Origin: Hemerocallis citrina
Taxonomy: Eukaryota; Streptophyta; Magnoliopsida; Asparagales; Asphodelaceae
Length of the DNA stretch: 64,000 bases
Assembly: GCA_017893485.1 (NCBI GenBank)
Contig: JACEHZ010000594.1
Span: 519,501 to 583,500 of the forward strand
Reading direction: 5' to 3'
Below are positions 1 through 10,910 of the stretch, one piece after another. Numbering within the stretch: position 1 is the first letter of the stretch; each line of letters starts with the position of its first letter. The notes below the pieces were generated by a model. It did not search any database and was not told the origin of the DNA. It saw only the letters and a list, made by a program, of their open reading frames with translations. The position numbers were made by a program, and so were the translations under genes.

Positions 1-330
1 AGTCTGGTAAGTAAAATGGGGGCCCATAGACACACAGTTCCCAACTGTGGATCTAGTTCATTCGAGCCCGCAGTTGGGAACTGTGGTTTTCTTAGAGATT
101 TTTTTCAAAAATTCTCGAAGTCCCAACTAGAGAGTTCACTCTCTTTGAGATTTCGAAAAAGCATGGAGTCGCATTTTCCAACTGTGAGCATGGTATAAAG
201 TTCCCCGCAGTTGGGAACTGCGAGTCTTGTTTGTCTATTTTTAACTAAACTCGCAGTTCTAAGGGGCTTCAAAAAATTATAATTAGTCCCGCAGTTCCCA
301 ACTACGGGCTTGAAAGAGCCTACATCGCAG
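1..330. repeat. Palindromic subterminal-type repeats at window edge
   Basis: A short palindromic motif related to CAGTTGGGAACTG recurs in both orientations at about 38-54, 70-86, 204-224 and 283-306, with further partial copies. Spaced inverted short motifs of this type are typical of the subterminal regions of plant DNA transposons, including MULE and CACTA elements. The other end of the element would lie left of the window, so no superfamily can be assigned. The small frames across this stretch have no recognisable domain. Confidence 0.45.
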
Positions 331-335
331 TTGCG

Positions 336-427
336 AGCCTTGTTGACATGGCTAACTTTTGTCCATGCATGCAAATAAGACTCGCCTTGCTGACGTGGCT
401 TAACTTTTGTCCATGCATGCAAATAGT
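336..427. repeat. Direct repeat, about 55 bp x 2
   Basis: Two adjacent copies share a segment ending in CTTTTGTCCATGCATGCAAA (ends near 377 and 424). Each is preceded by a CCTTG-TGACRTGGCT block. No coding potential is visible. Confidence 0.6.
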
Positions 428-429
428 TT

Positions 430-1449
430 GGTGAGTGTCCTATTTCCGCAAATAGTTTGAAAAATGTGGCATAATTTGAAAAATAATTTTATTGTATTAG
501 GAAAGGTTGATGAATGATTGCATGACATTTGTGGCGGGTATTACTATGTGCCTCTTCTTTCAGTTTTCGTGTTAAATTATAATATACATAAATAATATAA
601 TGTAGGTCAATGTTGAAGATAACAATAGTGCATAGTGTACTGCTCAAGCCACCAATAGCGCAAAGCTTATATAGCGTAACACATAGCGTAAGCTATGAAG
701 ATTTTAAATTGTTTTAATTAAAAAAAGAAAAAATTAATTATTCAAAAAATCCTATAATTTTCTAAATAATTTCACTTTAGAAAAAAATGAAGGCTAAAAA
801 TGATAAATATTTACCAAATGGTCCTACAATGTTCAAGAATTAAGACTTCAAGTTACAAGACCCAAGAACACAAAGGAAAGCAAATACAAAATAGAATAGT
901 TAAGTAAACAAAAGTAAATTAGCTTTCTAACTCAAATATGATCTTTCTAATGCAAAATTCAAACTTCAGAATCCCAAGAATTAAAACATTGAGATTAAAT
1001 TCGTGAAGGATCAAAACTACAAGAGAAAGCATAAATAATCGAAAAAAGTGAAAGAGAAACCATCTTAAACAACGATGCAAAATATTAAGAGAAACCCTAA
1101 TAGTTGGGTTAATGGAAAAAAGGGAAATTAGAAAGGAATGAAAGAGATATTGGGAGATTCACCAGAAACGAAGTCGTAGTTGCAGAAACTGGAATCGTCG
1201 CTACTACTTGAAGAAACTTGGAGCCTTTGCAAGGACTATGTCTTAGTCAGAAGAAAACATGGAGAAAGAGGAAGAAAACAAAAAAATGTCCCTTCAGTCT
1301 ATACGTCATTATTTTCTTTTCAATTAAATAAAAGGGTATGTATTTAGTACATGCTATTTAAAGTTACAGTACGGTGTTCTATATGAAAATATCACAGAGC
1401 TATGCATGAAATTGATTATGCACATGGGTTTCGTAGTAGAAGGGCTAGA
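430..1449. other. AT-rich interval, no gene seen
   Basis: The stretch is AT-rich with many stops in all frames. No RNA gene, LTR or paired terminal repeat was recognised. Alternating 'atagcg' words occur around 640-705, and similar words reappear after the retrotransposon at about 6825-6860, which fits one older sequence interrupted by that insertion. Confidence 0.5.
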
Positions 1450-1454
1450 GCTAG

Positions 1455-2502
1455 TGATGATGACATCAAATCTGTTTTATTTTTTATTTTAAGATTTAGC
1501 CATATGTAGTTTATTTGAGAGATTTGTTTTAGATTTGAGAGATTTGTTTTCGATTTGTTTTGAGCATATACATAGGCCTTGAGAATAATGAGAAGATATA
1601 CTATTCTTGATTTAAAAAAATTATTGTGTTGAGTTATTGCTCTTTATTCATCTTTTTGTGTGAGACAATTGAGAGAATTATTAGGGTTTGTGAGAAATCC
1701 TAATAAAGTATTAGGGTTTGTGAAAAACTCTAAAACTATACCCCAAATTTCCAAATCAATTCAACCCAAAATCCTAATCTCCATATCCAACTCAAAGTCA
1801 ACCCTAACCCTCTTCTTCTTCATCTTCTCTCTCCCGACCATCGACCGCTACCACCGACCACCTACTGCCGATGCCGCTCACACCTTCAACCACCCCGTCG
1901 AGCCTCTCGTCGACCCATAAACCCCCGCCGTCGTTGACCTCTTTTCCTTACCCTCGCTCATCCCCAGCCTCGACTCTCCCAATTCCCGCGACCACCGTCG
2001 GCCCGTCAACGATGCCCCGCTGTTGTTGTCTCACCTGCACCCCCATCAGCACCCCACCGTCCGATGCCACGACTGCCATCATCCACCGCAGATCAACGGT
2101 GTTTGGGTCAGATCCAAGTTCAAAGCCAGCAACATTGCAACCTGGCCTACGAACTCGGTAATTTTTTCACTTCTCAAATATTTGTGTTACTCTCTATCAT
2201 CTCTATAATATTATTTGATTTATCTGTCGTCCCCAAATATTAAGAGTGTGTGCTTTTACTTGCCAATTAGTACAAATCATTATTGCATCTTTTACTTGCT
2301 AAGAATGCTTAGGTATTTAATTATTGATTGTTAGAACTGAATCGTTAATTGGGCTTGTTATACTTAATCCAATTCTTGAAAATCCATTGACCCGATTAAC
2401 TGTTTTTAACTTTTTATTTCTAACTTGATCTGAATTACATGTTGGTAAACTTAATCTTTTAATATTCTTAGAAATTCTCTACTTAGGGTTAAGTTTACAT
2501 CA
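1455..2502 (+). repeat. 5' LTR of chromovirus derivative
   Basis: This 1048-bp LTR has TG...CA ends. It shares most of its length with 4629-6806, including the sequence after the start, the block around 1560-1790 and the final ~250 bp. A ~150-bp C-rich stretch at about 1810-1960 is absent from the 3' LTR. Small frames inside it are not genes. Confidence 0.9.
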
Positions 2503-2505
2503 TTT

Positions 2506-2517
2506 TGGTATTAGAGC
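2506..2517 (+). other. Primer-binding site, initiator tRNA-Met type
   Basis: TGGTATTAGAGC lies 3 bp after the LTR end. It differs at one base from TGGTATCAGAGC, the usual plant complement of the initiator tRNA-Met 3' end. Confidence 0.8.
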
Positions 2518-2816
2518 GAAGATTGTTAAAACCCTAGTTCTTGCATCATTTAGTCATAATTTTTGCATTCGTTTAGGATCATTTAGAGTCTATTTTTCTT
2601 TCTTTCATTTAGATCATTTCAGTTTAAAAAAAATTAAGTGCATTTAGGACATGTTTCCCCAAATTTCTGCAAACACACATCCCTACGACCCCTAGTTCTC
2701 CACCGTTGGTGAATGCGTCTTCACAGCACCATCACAAATCCCGAAGAGCCTTTTTTGCCCCTCCCAAACCACCCAATTAGGAACCCTACATTCTATGAGT
2801 CCCTCCCTGAACTGAG

Positions 2817-3945
2817 ATGGACAACTCTGATATTTCCACTACCCTAGCTATCATTCAAGCAACTTTGCCAATATCAATCAAAGGCTTGAGCAAGTGGAAT
2901 CGAATCAAAATGTTGCCCATGAGCTTCATCGTCAGATCCCTCAAGGAAATGTTCGCGACGATCGACGTCAAGAACGTGATCCTGACGAACAATACAAGAA
3001 GAACGTCAAGGCTGACGTTCTCCACTTTAAAGGCCATATGGAGCCCCCCAATCTTATCTCGATTGGATCCATGCCATGGACCGCTACTTCGTGTGGTTTG
3101 ACATGAGCGAAGCCATGAAGGTCAAATTTGCCAAGATAAAATTGACTGGAAAAACTCAACAACACTGGACCAATCTTGAACATGCCCGCTGAGGCCGAGG
3201 CCTAGCATCCATATCCACTTGTTAAGCCATGAAAGAGAAGCTCACTGAGAGATCTGTCGTTATCGTTCCACACCCGATTGTTAGATTCGTGGAACCAACT
3301 CTATCAAGGAAGCAAATCCACCCAAGAGTATGTTGATAAGTTTGACGACTTCCTTATTCTGTGCAATGCCTTAGGTTAAGAGAGTGAAGAACAAACTCTC
3401 TCTAGGTTCAGAGCTAGATTACGAGTCGATCTAAGGAACGAGTTAATTCACAAAAACGTGGACTCTTTGGCAGCAGCTTATGCCATTGTTCTCGATATGG
3501 ATTCCCTTACAACAAGTTTTCCCCACAAATCCAGCTATTCGAGAGATCATTTCTCCAGAATGACCTCTACTGAGCCCTTTAGGCTTGATCCCTCCTCTTC
3601 TTCGTACCGCAACAAGCCTTACCTAAGCACGCCTACTTCAAATCCCTATTCACTTAGGAATGACAATACGGGTAAGAATACTGAAAGAGATTATTCTAAG
3701 ATTGATCATCTCACTAAGTGCTATAAATGCAAGAGATACGACCATGTTGCTGGCAACTGTCCAAGTCCCAGTAGGATCAACATTGTAGAAGATACCGTTG
3801 TCATTGTTGATGAGCCCGATAATGAGTTTACTTATGAACCTCATGTCAGTGATGACTTCGGTGAAGAAGAGAATGACCAGCCTCTCAACTGTATTCGGTC
3901 GAACACCTCCATTGAATGTACCCGAGTCATTCATTCTTTCCCAAG
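2817..3945 (+). pseudogene. Decayed gag (capsid and nucleocapsid)
   Basis: Gag codes for the structural capsid protein of the retroelement particle. The reading is broken over several frames: an N-terminal piece at 2817-3100, a capsid-like stretch from about 2985 to 3420 with frame changes, and a clean stretch at 3458-3979. That last stretch carries a CX2CX4HX4C zinc knuckle (CYKCKRYDHVAGNC, at about 3719-3760) after a Ser-rich linker. The knuckle and the position just behind an LTR and primer-binding site identify it. Family proteins are one open frame, so this copy is dead. The frame then runs into a short acidic stretch resembling the gag-protease spacer before the deletion joint near 3900-3960. 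Confidence 0.85.
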
Positions 3946-4640
3946 TCACATGGCAACCCATAGATTTTATCCGTGTTAGATCAGTCTCAGAGTCTGTATC
4001 CATATTTGCATCCCGCATTCATAATTTGCATAGAGAAATTTTCAAGAAAATTAATGAGAATAATTTTAACTACCAGTTAATAGCACATACTAGAAGAAAA
4101 TTTAAAACTCTTATGTTGGTGACGAAGTGATGGTTCGGATTCGTTCGAAACGGTTTTCAACTAGATCTGTTAAGAAATTGAACATACGTGTTGCAGACCG
4201 ATTTAAAATTCTGCATAAAATTTGCCTATGTCGTTGACCTTCCAGAAGGTTTTGACATAAGTAAAACTTTCAATATTGAGGATCTAGTACTCTATGAAGG
4301 TCTAAAATTTAACCATAGAAATTTTCTTATAGATGAGCCTACCCTGCAGGCTGCAGCCTAATGGTGTGATTTTCACATTTTTCCATTTACCTTATACTAC
4401 TTACCCCCTGACAGACAAATTGGATAATATTTTAGAAGATCAGATAATCTCTACCAGAGATGGTGGTAATCATAGGTATTTGGTGAGGAGAAAGAACAAG
4501 CCAAAATCGGATGACACTTGGAGTGATCGTGAGGAGCTCCCGTGCTTGGATCCAGATTTTTTGGAGTACTATGACAGGATCACTGGTTTTGACTCGAATG
4601 GGTCGAGCCCTCTCCCACCAGGAGAGAATGATGAGAACAT
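3946..4640 (+). pseudogene. Integrase C-terminus and chromodomain remnant
   Basis: From about 3950 the translation matches the C-terminal region of chromovirus integrase. A helical HDLHKEI-type segment at about 4015-4080 is followed by a GDEVMVRIR-like strand and a GPF-module relative with the words VVDLPEGF and FNIEDL (about 4130-4300, across two frame changes). A chromodomain-like stretch follows at 4333-4600, with RYLVRRK and an aromatic/acidic tail ending in LDPDFLEYYDR. In intact elements this domain steers integration toward chromatin marks. Everything between gag and this tail is gone. The frame reads into the 3' LTR. Confidence 0.8.
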
Positions 4641-6806
4641 CAAATATGTTTTATTTTTTATTTTGAGATTTAGCCATATGTAGATTATTTGAGATATTTG
4701 TTTTAGATTTGAGAGATTTGTTTTAGATTTGTTTGAAATTTGTTTTGAATTTTTTTTGAGCCTATACATAGGCTTTGAGAATAATGAGAAGATATGCTAT
4801 TCTTGATTAAAAAAAAATTATTGTGTTAAGTTATCGCTCTTCATCTCTCTTTTTGTGTGAGACAATTGAGAGAATTATTAGGGTTTGTGAGAAATCCTAA
4901 TAAAGTATTAGGATTTGTGAAAATTCTAAAACTATACCCCAAATTCCCAAATCAATTCAACCCAAAACCTTAATCTCCAAATCCAACTCAAAGTCAACCG
5001 TAACACTCCCGCTCATCCCCAGCCCCGACTCCCCAACTCCCGCGACCACCGTCGGCCCATCACCGACGCCCGCCGTTGCTGTCTCACCCGCACCCCCAAT
5101 AGCACCCCACCGCCCGACGCCGCCACTGTCATCATCCATCGCAGATCAACGGTGTTTGGGTCAGATCCAAGTTCAAAGCCAGCAACATCGTAACCCGGCC
5201 TACAAACTCAGTAATTTCTTTCCACTTCTCAAATATTTGTGTTACTGCTCTATCATCTCTATAATATTATTTAATTTATCTATTGTCCCCAAATATTGAG
5301 AGTGTGTGATGTAAAACCAACCCTAAGATAGAGAATTTCCAAGAATCTTAATGAGTTAATTTTACCAACATGAAAGTGCGGATCAAAGTTGGAAATTTTA
5401 ACAGTTAACAGGTTTGATGGGTTTTCAAGAATTGAATCAAGTGTAACAGTTCCAATTAATAAATCAACCTTACGATCAATTATTAAATTCCTATGTGTTT
5501 AGCAAGTAATAGGTTCAATATCGATTCGTACTCTATTCAGGCATGTGGAACACTCAATCTCAGTTATTTTGTGGACGATAGGCAAATCAGATAATATAAT
5601 AGATAATAAGGCAGTAGAACACAAATAATTAATAATGGAAAGAGTATACCGAATGTGAAGAACAATTGCAGCAATCGAAGCGGCTACTGCTTGAGTGGCT
5701 GGTGACTGTTGGGCTGCACTCGGGCTGATGAAGTGCTGTGCTGCTGCTGGCGGCTGACTGGCGACGAGGCAAAGGGGGGAAGACGACGACTGAGCGACTG
5801 GGGCTGGATGCAGGCGAGGTGGAGGTCAGGGAAGGGGATGATGATGGCGGCTGGGACTAGAAGAGTGATTAGGGTTTTCGGGAGGGGGAAGTAGGTGATG
5901 GGTTATAGTGGTGGCGATGGAGTGGGGCGTCGACGGGGCAGTTGGCGACGACGATTAGGGTTTTCGGTCGGGGCTGGGTAGGAGGAAGAAGGCGAGGGCG
6001 GGGGTATTTGGGTTGGTGACGGCGAAGTCAATGAGGGGAAAGGTCGGGAACGATGGCTTGGCTTTTTTTTTTGTTTTATTTGAGGTCGGGATCTGGAGAG
6101 TGGGAGGAAGAAGATGAAGGAGGGAGGCGGCTGGTGTTATAGAGTGATTAGGTTTTGGATTAGGGTTTGAGTTTATTTGGGAAATTGTTTTTAATTTGGG
6201 GTAGATTTTAGGGTTTATCACAAACCCTAAAATTTGATTAGGATTTATCGCAAACCCTAATTTGGATCTCAGTTGTATCAGAGGAAGAGCAAAAACTCAA
6301 CACAATTTTTTTTAATCAATAATGGCATATCTCCTCATTCATCTAAAGGCCTTTAAATAGGCTCAAAATACATCTTGATACAAATCTCCAAAATATTCTC
6401 AAAATCTAAAAAATACAAAAAAGATTACATATGGCTATAATTGCCTGAAATAAAAATGGTACTGAAATAAAAATCCTAAACTAAATAAAGCAGCTGCTGA
6501 AGACGACGCCTGCGCTGATAGAAATGCCCGAATCGTCTTGAACCGATGTCCTCATCAGTGTGCTTCTACTTGCCAATTAGAGTATAAATTATTATTGCAT
6601 CTTTTACTTGCTAAGAACGCTTAGGTATATAATTATTGATTGTTAGAACTTAATCGTTAATCGAGCTTTTTAAACTTAATCCAATTCTTGAAAATCCATC
6701 GACCCAATTAACTATTTTAATTTCTAACTTGATCTGCATTACATGTTGGTAAACTTAATCTTTTAATATTCTTGGAAATTCTCTACTTAGGGTTAAGTTT
6801 ACATCA
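4629..6806 (+). repeat. 3' LTR, enlarged by nested solo LTR
   Basis: It begins TGATGAGAACATC and ends TTTACATCA, matching the 5' LTR. Removing the nested insertion and one TSD copy leaves about 922 bp against 1048 bp in the 5' LTR. The two LTRs differ at many sites and by indels, so the insertion is old. Confidence 0.9.
5307..6557 (-). mobile_element. Solo LTR of the same family, inverted
   Basis: The reverse complement starts TGATGAGGACATC and ends GGTTTTACATCA, the same ends as the host LTR. It is flanked by the 5-bp duplication GTGTG (5302-5306 and 6558-6562). At 1251 bp with no internal region, it is a solo LTR left by LTR-LTR recombination. The plus-strand frame at 5709-5894 inside it is not a gene. 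Confidence 0.9.
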
Positions 6807-6811
6807 GCTAG

Positions 6812-8598
6812 GTTACGTAGTGTGCTATTTCAAGCTTCATAGCACGCTATTTTATACATTTAGATAGGCAATGGCTTAGACTCTACATTTAGCCGCCTCC
6901 ATTTAATGATTATTCAAAAACATTACCTACTTCCTAAAAATCTTTTTAGTATGAGATTCTTTTAGTTTGTGAAGATTTATTTTTGTTATCATTATAAAAA
7001 ATCTATATGCTTTTCCCCCCCTCCTTTTTCTGTGTTATTTGCATGTAGATTTAAGTGCGTTGTGGACTTTAGAAAATTTTCTGTTATTTGCTAGAATAAT
7101 TTAAGCTCACTTTACTACACATTGAATGTCCACCAATGAAATATAATGCCATCATTCGACGGCATATCAACTTTACTAGAGTATCAATTAATAAATATGG
7201 AAGATTGTAAATCACAACTGCTAAATACTAGAAGATCATGTTGATGAGTATGTACATCTATTTGTATACTCATTTAAAATATAGCTGTGTCCCATTACAG
7301 AGTTTGGAAGGTTTTGGTATCTGACACTTTTCTCTCTTTGAAAGAACTCAAAATAACATAAGCAAAAAATGTTGGCAATTAATGAAACCCTACCTCTTCT
7401 GCCTTCTGTTGCTATCTTCACCAAATGGGCTATGTTTTTAAGTTTTATAAGAGTTTCCATAATTGTCATGAGTCATGACAGGTCCTATTAGATTAATAAT
7501 TTAGTTGCTCCTTTAAAATTTATATTTTTAATTTTTAATTTTGTGTTTTGATGATAGAAAATTGATTAGTTATTAGGTCGTAATAAGAGGTTAACAGATA
7601 GCAAATTCCCTGGGAGAAGATCATAAACTGTTCAAAACGAGGACTTTCCTTGAACCAGGTCTAGCAAAGGCAAGCAGATACCCCAAAACCTCCAAGTTTT
7701 ACGGCACGTGCATCAAATAAGTTAATACCAGCTTAGAAAGAAGAATACAATGAGCGAGCAACTTGCTGAAAAAAATATGGTAAACATATCTCAAATCAAA
7801 TTAGTGTTTCATATATCGACCAATATTAAGGTTTATAGGCATCAATTACTGATTCAGCATTTTCATAACCGATACCATTGTTGATGTGTGTTGGGGGCTA
7901 TGTCGGCCGAGATATGTTATTATTGGTCGATCCATTATCACCTGATTTTGAGGAAATAACGCCTGCTGGGTTTAAGAAGAGAATTTGTTTGGGATCAAAC
8001 TCAATTTGAACCCAGACATGGTAGAGATGAAAACCCGATCTACCCACAGTAAAAAACCTCCACTCCTTATGTCCTTCATTTCGTTTTCAGTGATGCTCTT
8101 GTTCGCTGCAATTGCATTCTAATATTTTCATTTTTTCTCATCACTTAGCCACCTCATTGTATCTTTTCGCATGGCCTCATCGTTTTGTTTTTTCCTCTCT
8201 CCATTGCTCCATAGCAGAAGCGAACCCCTCTAGCTAGTTTTTTTTATTATCTTGGAGCTGAAAGAGTGAGATACTAAAATTTCGGATCTTTGCCTTGCTA
8301 GATTGGGATGTTTCTTTAGTCCAAATGTTTGATTTGTTGTACTCATGTTACCAAAGTTTGGATTTTTATTTAAGAAGATAAGAGCTTTTTTTTGCTAGCT
8401 TTTGTTTTGTTTTGTTTTGTTTTTAAATGCCATTTGTTATTTGGTTTTCCTATAAGAGTTGATAATAATTTCTTATCTTTTTAATGCCATTAGAATAATC
8501 TCTTTCACTCTCTCTCTCTCTCTCTACAACCTCTCTAGATGTTATACATTACATTAATACAAGAAGTACTTGATGAGACTCGGGGGAGATAAGAATGA
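6812..8598. other. Unannotated interval, no gene seen
   Basis: No frame here has a recognisable domain. A short CT microsatellite lies near 8505-8525 and a TTTTG run near 8403-8420. The 7880-8110 part has locally open frames but no convincing exon boundaries. No paired terminal repeats were found. Confidence 0.45.
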
Positions 8599-8606
8599 CA
8601 ATGAAT

Positions 8607-8633
8607 CAGGGGCGGATCTAGGGGGGCTGGGGT

Positions 8634-8679
<46 letters not shown>

Positions 8680-8839
8680 AAAAAAAAAATTATTTTTTAA
8701 AGCCCACCCCATATATATTTGAGCCTTCTATTTATTTTTTTGGTAGTATCTATAACAACTTTATATATATTTTGCATGTTACCTTGTGCGAATTGTTTTT
8801 TTTCCAGCCCCCCACTTTTCAATCTTGGATCCGCCCCTG
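8607..8839. mobile_element. hAT-type MITE with poly-C/CA tract
   Basis: The termini CAGGGGCGGATC and GATCCGCCCCTG are inverted repeats. They are flanked by a perfect 8-bp duplication CAATGAAT (8599-8606 and 8840-8847), the TSD length of hAT transposons; CAGGGGCGGA is a common plant hAT terminus. Length is 233 bp with no coding capacity. Inside is a run of about 30 C followed by a CA repeat and an A-run (8635-8690). Confidence 0.9.
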
Positions 8840-8991
8840 CAATGAATACAATATTTCCAATAAGTTTTTTTTGGGAACAAACTTGTTAGAATTGGTGTTT
8901 TTGACAAGCCTCGATATGTAGATGTCTTTCTCTTATGTATTTTATTGTATGCAATTTCATGTAGGAACGACAATTATATTTTAGTTGTAAC

Positions 8992-9480
8992 TAAGGATGT
9001 AAAATGGATCAGCCTTGCCCCAAGCCCGCTGGGCCACCGTTGGAAAGCTAGGCGTAAGCCTGGGATTTCTGGAGGGCTTATGGTCTGGCCTTGATCTGGG
9101 CTATTATTTATTATGTAACTTTTTTTGTAAATATAAAAAATATGTAATACATTTTTTGTCAAAGGAATATATTATCTAATATGCTTCTATAACTGTAAGA
9201 GTTATATATTCAATACATTTATTATTTTTAAGTCATACATCTATGTGGATTATTATAAATATATGACTTTTTTATTGTGTCAAAGGATCGAGCTCATGAT
9301 CCAGATCAAAGTCTGGACTGGGATTCTAAGCCCAACTCCAGTTCCTTATAGCGTCCGACCGGGCTTTAGGTGGGCTTAACCCACAGGCTCATGAACGGAC
9401 ATGGACTTTTGAGCTTTATGTGGGCTTAACCCACAAGCACATGAACGGACATGGACTTTTGAGCTTATTTGACATTCCTA
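8992..9480. mobile_element. hAT-type non-autonomous element
   Basis: The ends TAAGGATGTAAAA and (reverse complement of the right end) TAGGAATGTCAAA form imperfect terminal inverted repeats. They are bounded by GTTGTAAC at 8984-8991 and GTTGTAAT at 9481-9488, an 8-bp duplication with one mismatch. It contains an internal direct duplication of about 50 bp at 9370-9466 ('gtgggcttaacccaca' plus following sequence). No open reading frame of note. Confidence 0.75.
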
Positions 9481-9535
9481 GTTGTAATTATTATTGTCTT
9501 GCATTAAGGTTTTTTGTAGTTGTGATATATAAATA

Positions 9536-9707
9536 GGGTAATGCTACACCTACTACCATATCTACTACCTTTTTCTTTACTACCTTAAGTGGCACACTAT
9601 TAGTGGAGGTTATTGTAGAGTAGGTGGGAGGAGCATTCAATAGTAATGTGCCACATAAGGTAGTAAAGAAAAAGGTAGTAGATTTGGTAGTAGGTGTATC
9701 ATTACCC
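9536..9707. mobile_element. MULE-type MITE, 172 bp
   Basis: Long inverted termini beginning GGGTAATGCTACACC and ending in the complement GGTGTATCATTACCC pair over roughly 50 bp. A perfect 9-bp duplication ATATAAATA flanks the element (9527-9535 and 9708-9716). A 9-bp TSD is the Mutator signature. A diverged relative lies at 31669-31813. Confidence 0.9.
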
Positions 9708-9718
9708 ATATAAATATA

Positions 9719-10046
9719 GGGTTTCTAACATATATACCCCTTACAAATGTTTGAATATCATATTTACCCCCCACAAATGTAAATTTTCATATTTACCTCC
9801 AGTAATTCAAATCATATTTCATATTTACCCCTATGTTTGTTCAGATGGATAACTACAAAATAAAGAACATAATGGTCAAGTCAAGTAGATTCCTTTTGCT
9901 TAATTGTTTCAATATTCATTACAGTTAACTTTCGGGCCTACTAAAACATGGTTAGAACATTGTTGGGGGAAAAATATGAAAATACATATATGTGGGGGGT
10001 AAATATGAGATTCAAACATTTGTTGGAGGCATATATGTTAAAACCC
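9719..10046. mobile_element. MULE-type MITE, 328 bp
   Basis: The inverted ends GGGTTTCTAACATATATACC and (reverse complement of the right end) GGGTTTTAACATATATGCC are flanked by the 9-bp duplication ATAAATATA (9710-9718 and 10047-10055). The subterminal parts repeat words for 'tttaccccccacaaatg' in opposite orientation. The left TSD overlaps the right TSD of the previous MITE, so the second insertion landed in or beside the first one's target duplication. Confidence 0.88.
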
Positions 10047-10055
10047 ATAAATATA

Positions 10056-10402
10056 TCTCTAATATTATAATGGGAGTGTTGGGGTTGTCATTTGTAGACA
10101 ACCTGTAATTTGTAGTCAACCAACTATCTAATCTCAACCATTTATTTTTAAGTGTGAGTTATATTAACCATTCTTTTACTCAACTGTTGTTAGTTACCAT
10201 AATACCCTCAAAGCTCAAATTTATTTACGACATAATTATTTACAAAAGTCACTCATATAAAATAAAAGTTGATGCCACTAGGGGCAATTTCTAAAGAGTA
10301 TGTGATGAGTAAAGGGAGGTCTCAGGTTCGAGGCCAGATTATAGTATTTACTTTAAAAAGAAAAAAAATATTAGAACGTGCATCACACGTGCAGATTACT
10401 AG
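10056..10402 (+). mobile_element. Non-autonomous Helitron, 347 bp
   Basis: The 5' end is TCTCTAATATTATAATGGG, close to the common plant Helitron start. The 3' end is CTAG followed by T, preceded 7 bp upstream by a hairpin with arms ACGTG and CACGT (about 10376-10390). The flanks are A on the left and T on the right, as expected for insertion between A and T without a TSD. No Rep/helicase is encoded. Confidence 0.8.
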
Positions 10403-10910
10403 TTGTATATAAAGCTTATCTAAATCACGTTGAAGATTTTCATATGATATGGCAACTCGATATTCAATATCCAATATGAAAATTTTCCTTCTTATACGAT
10501 ACCATATTCAATATATAAAACCAAGAAGCAAATACTTGTTACAATGAAATATTGTGTTGTCAGCGAGAAAAGCCTTCAATTATGCCAGAAAAAGCTGATC
10601 TGTTTATCTTGATGCATGCATCTTGCAACACTATCAATGGCAGAAGTTGATTCTAAGACCTTAAATATTTCATGAGAAAAACGTAGATCGAGCCGTTCCC
10701 TCATAAGAGAAACAATGTTCTCTATAGCATAGGTCATGGACACTTCTACTTTGAAGTCGTACCGTGTTGAACACCTGCCTCACAAACATGTTTAGCAAGA
10801 TATTTCATGCCAGCTCATTATTGTTACAATATAATACTTAAAAATTATGTCACCACAACTTGTGTCCTTGTTGGCTTGTCCATACTCATTTCATGTTCTG
10901 TTATTGATAT
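10403..10910. other. Interval without recognisable gene
   Basis: AT-rich sequence with no domain-bearing frame. The frame at 10807-11037 runs into the TRIM element and is not credible as a gene. Confidence 0.5.

Larger units (their letters stand above)
1455..6806 (+). mobile_element. Ty3/gypsy chromovirus deletion derivative, complete ends
   Basis: The element starts TGATGATGACATC and ends TTTACATCA, and is flanked by the 5-bp target-site duplication GCTAG (1450-1454 and 6807-6811). Order: 5' LTR 1455-2502, a primer-binding site of initiator-Met type just after it, a decayed gag with a CCHC knuckle, then directly the C-terminal part of integrase with a chromodomain, then the 3' LTR. Protease, RT, RNase H and the integrase core are missing, so a large internal deletion joins gag to the integrase tail. 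The chromodomain places the parent in the chromoviruses; Reina-like is a reasonable guess but is inference. The 3' LTR is enlarged by a nested solo LTR. The element cannot encode its own movement. Confidence 0.9.

Noticed and set aside
1660..2208. Pro/Thr-rich frames in the 5' LTR
   Set aside because: They lie in LTR sequence, are not kept in the 3' LTR, and have no domain.
7880..8110. Possible exon with locally open frames
   Set aside because: No consistent splice sites or recognisable protein. Hydrophobic translation may be chance.
10318..10345. B-box-like 'ggttcgaggcc' in the Helitron
   Set aside because: No A-box at the right distance and no poly(A) tail, so a SINE is not supported.
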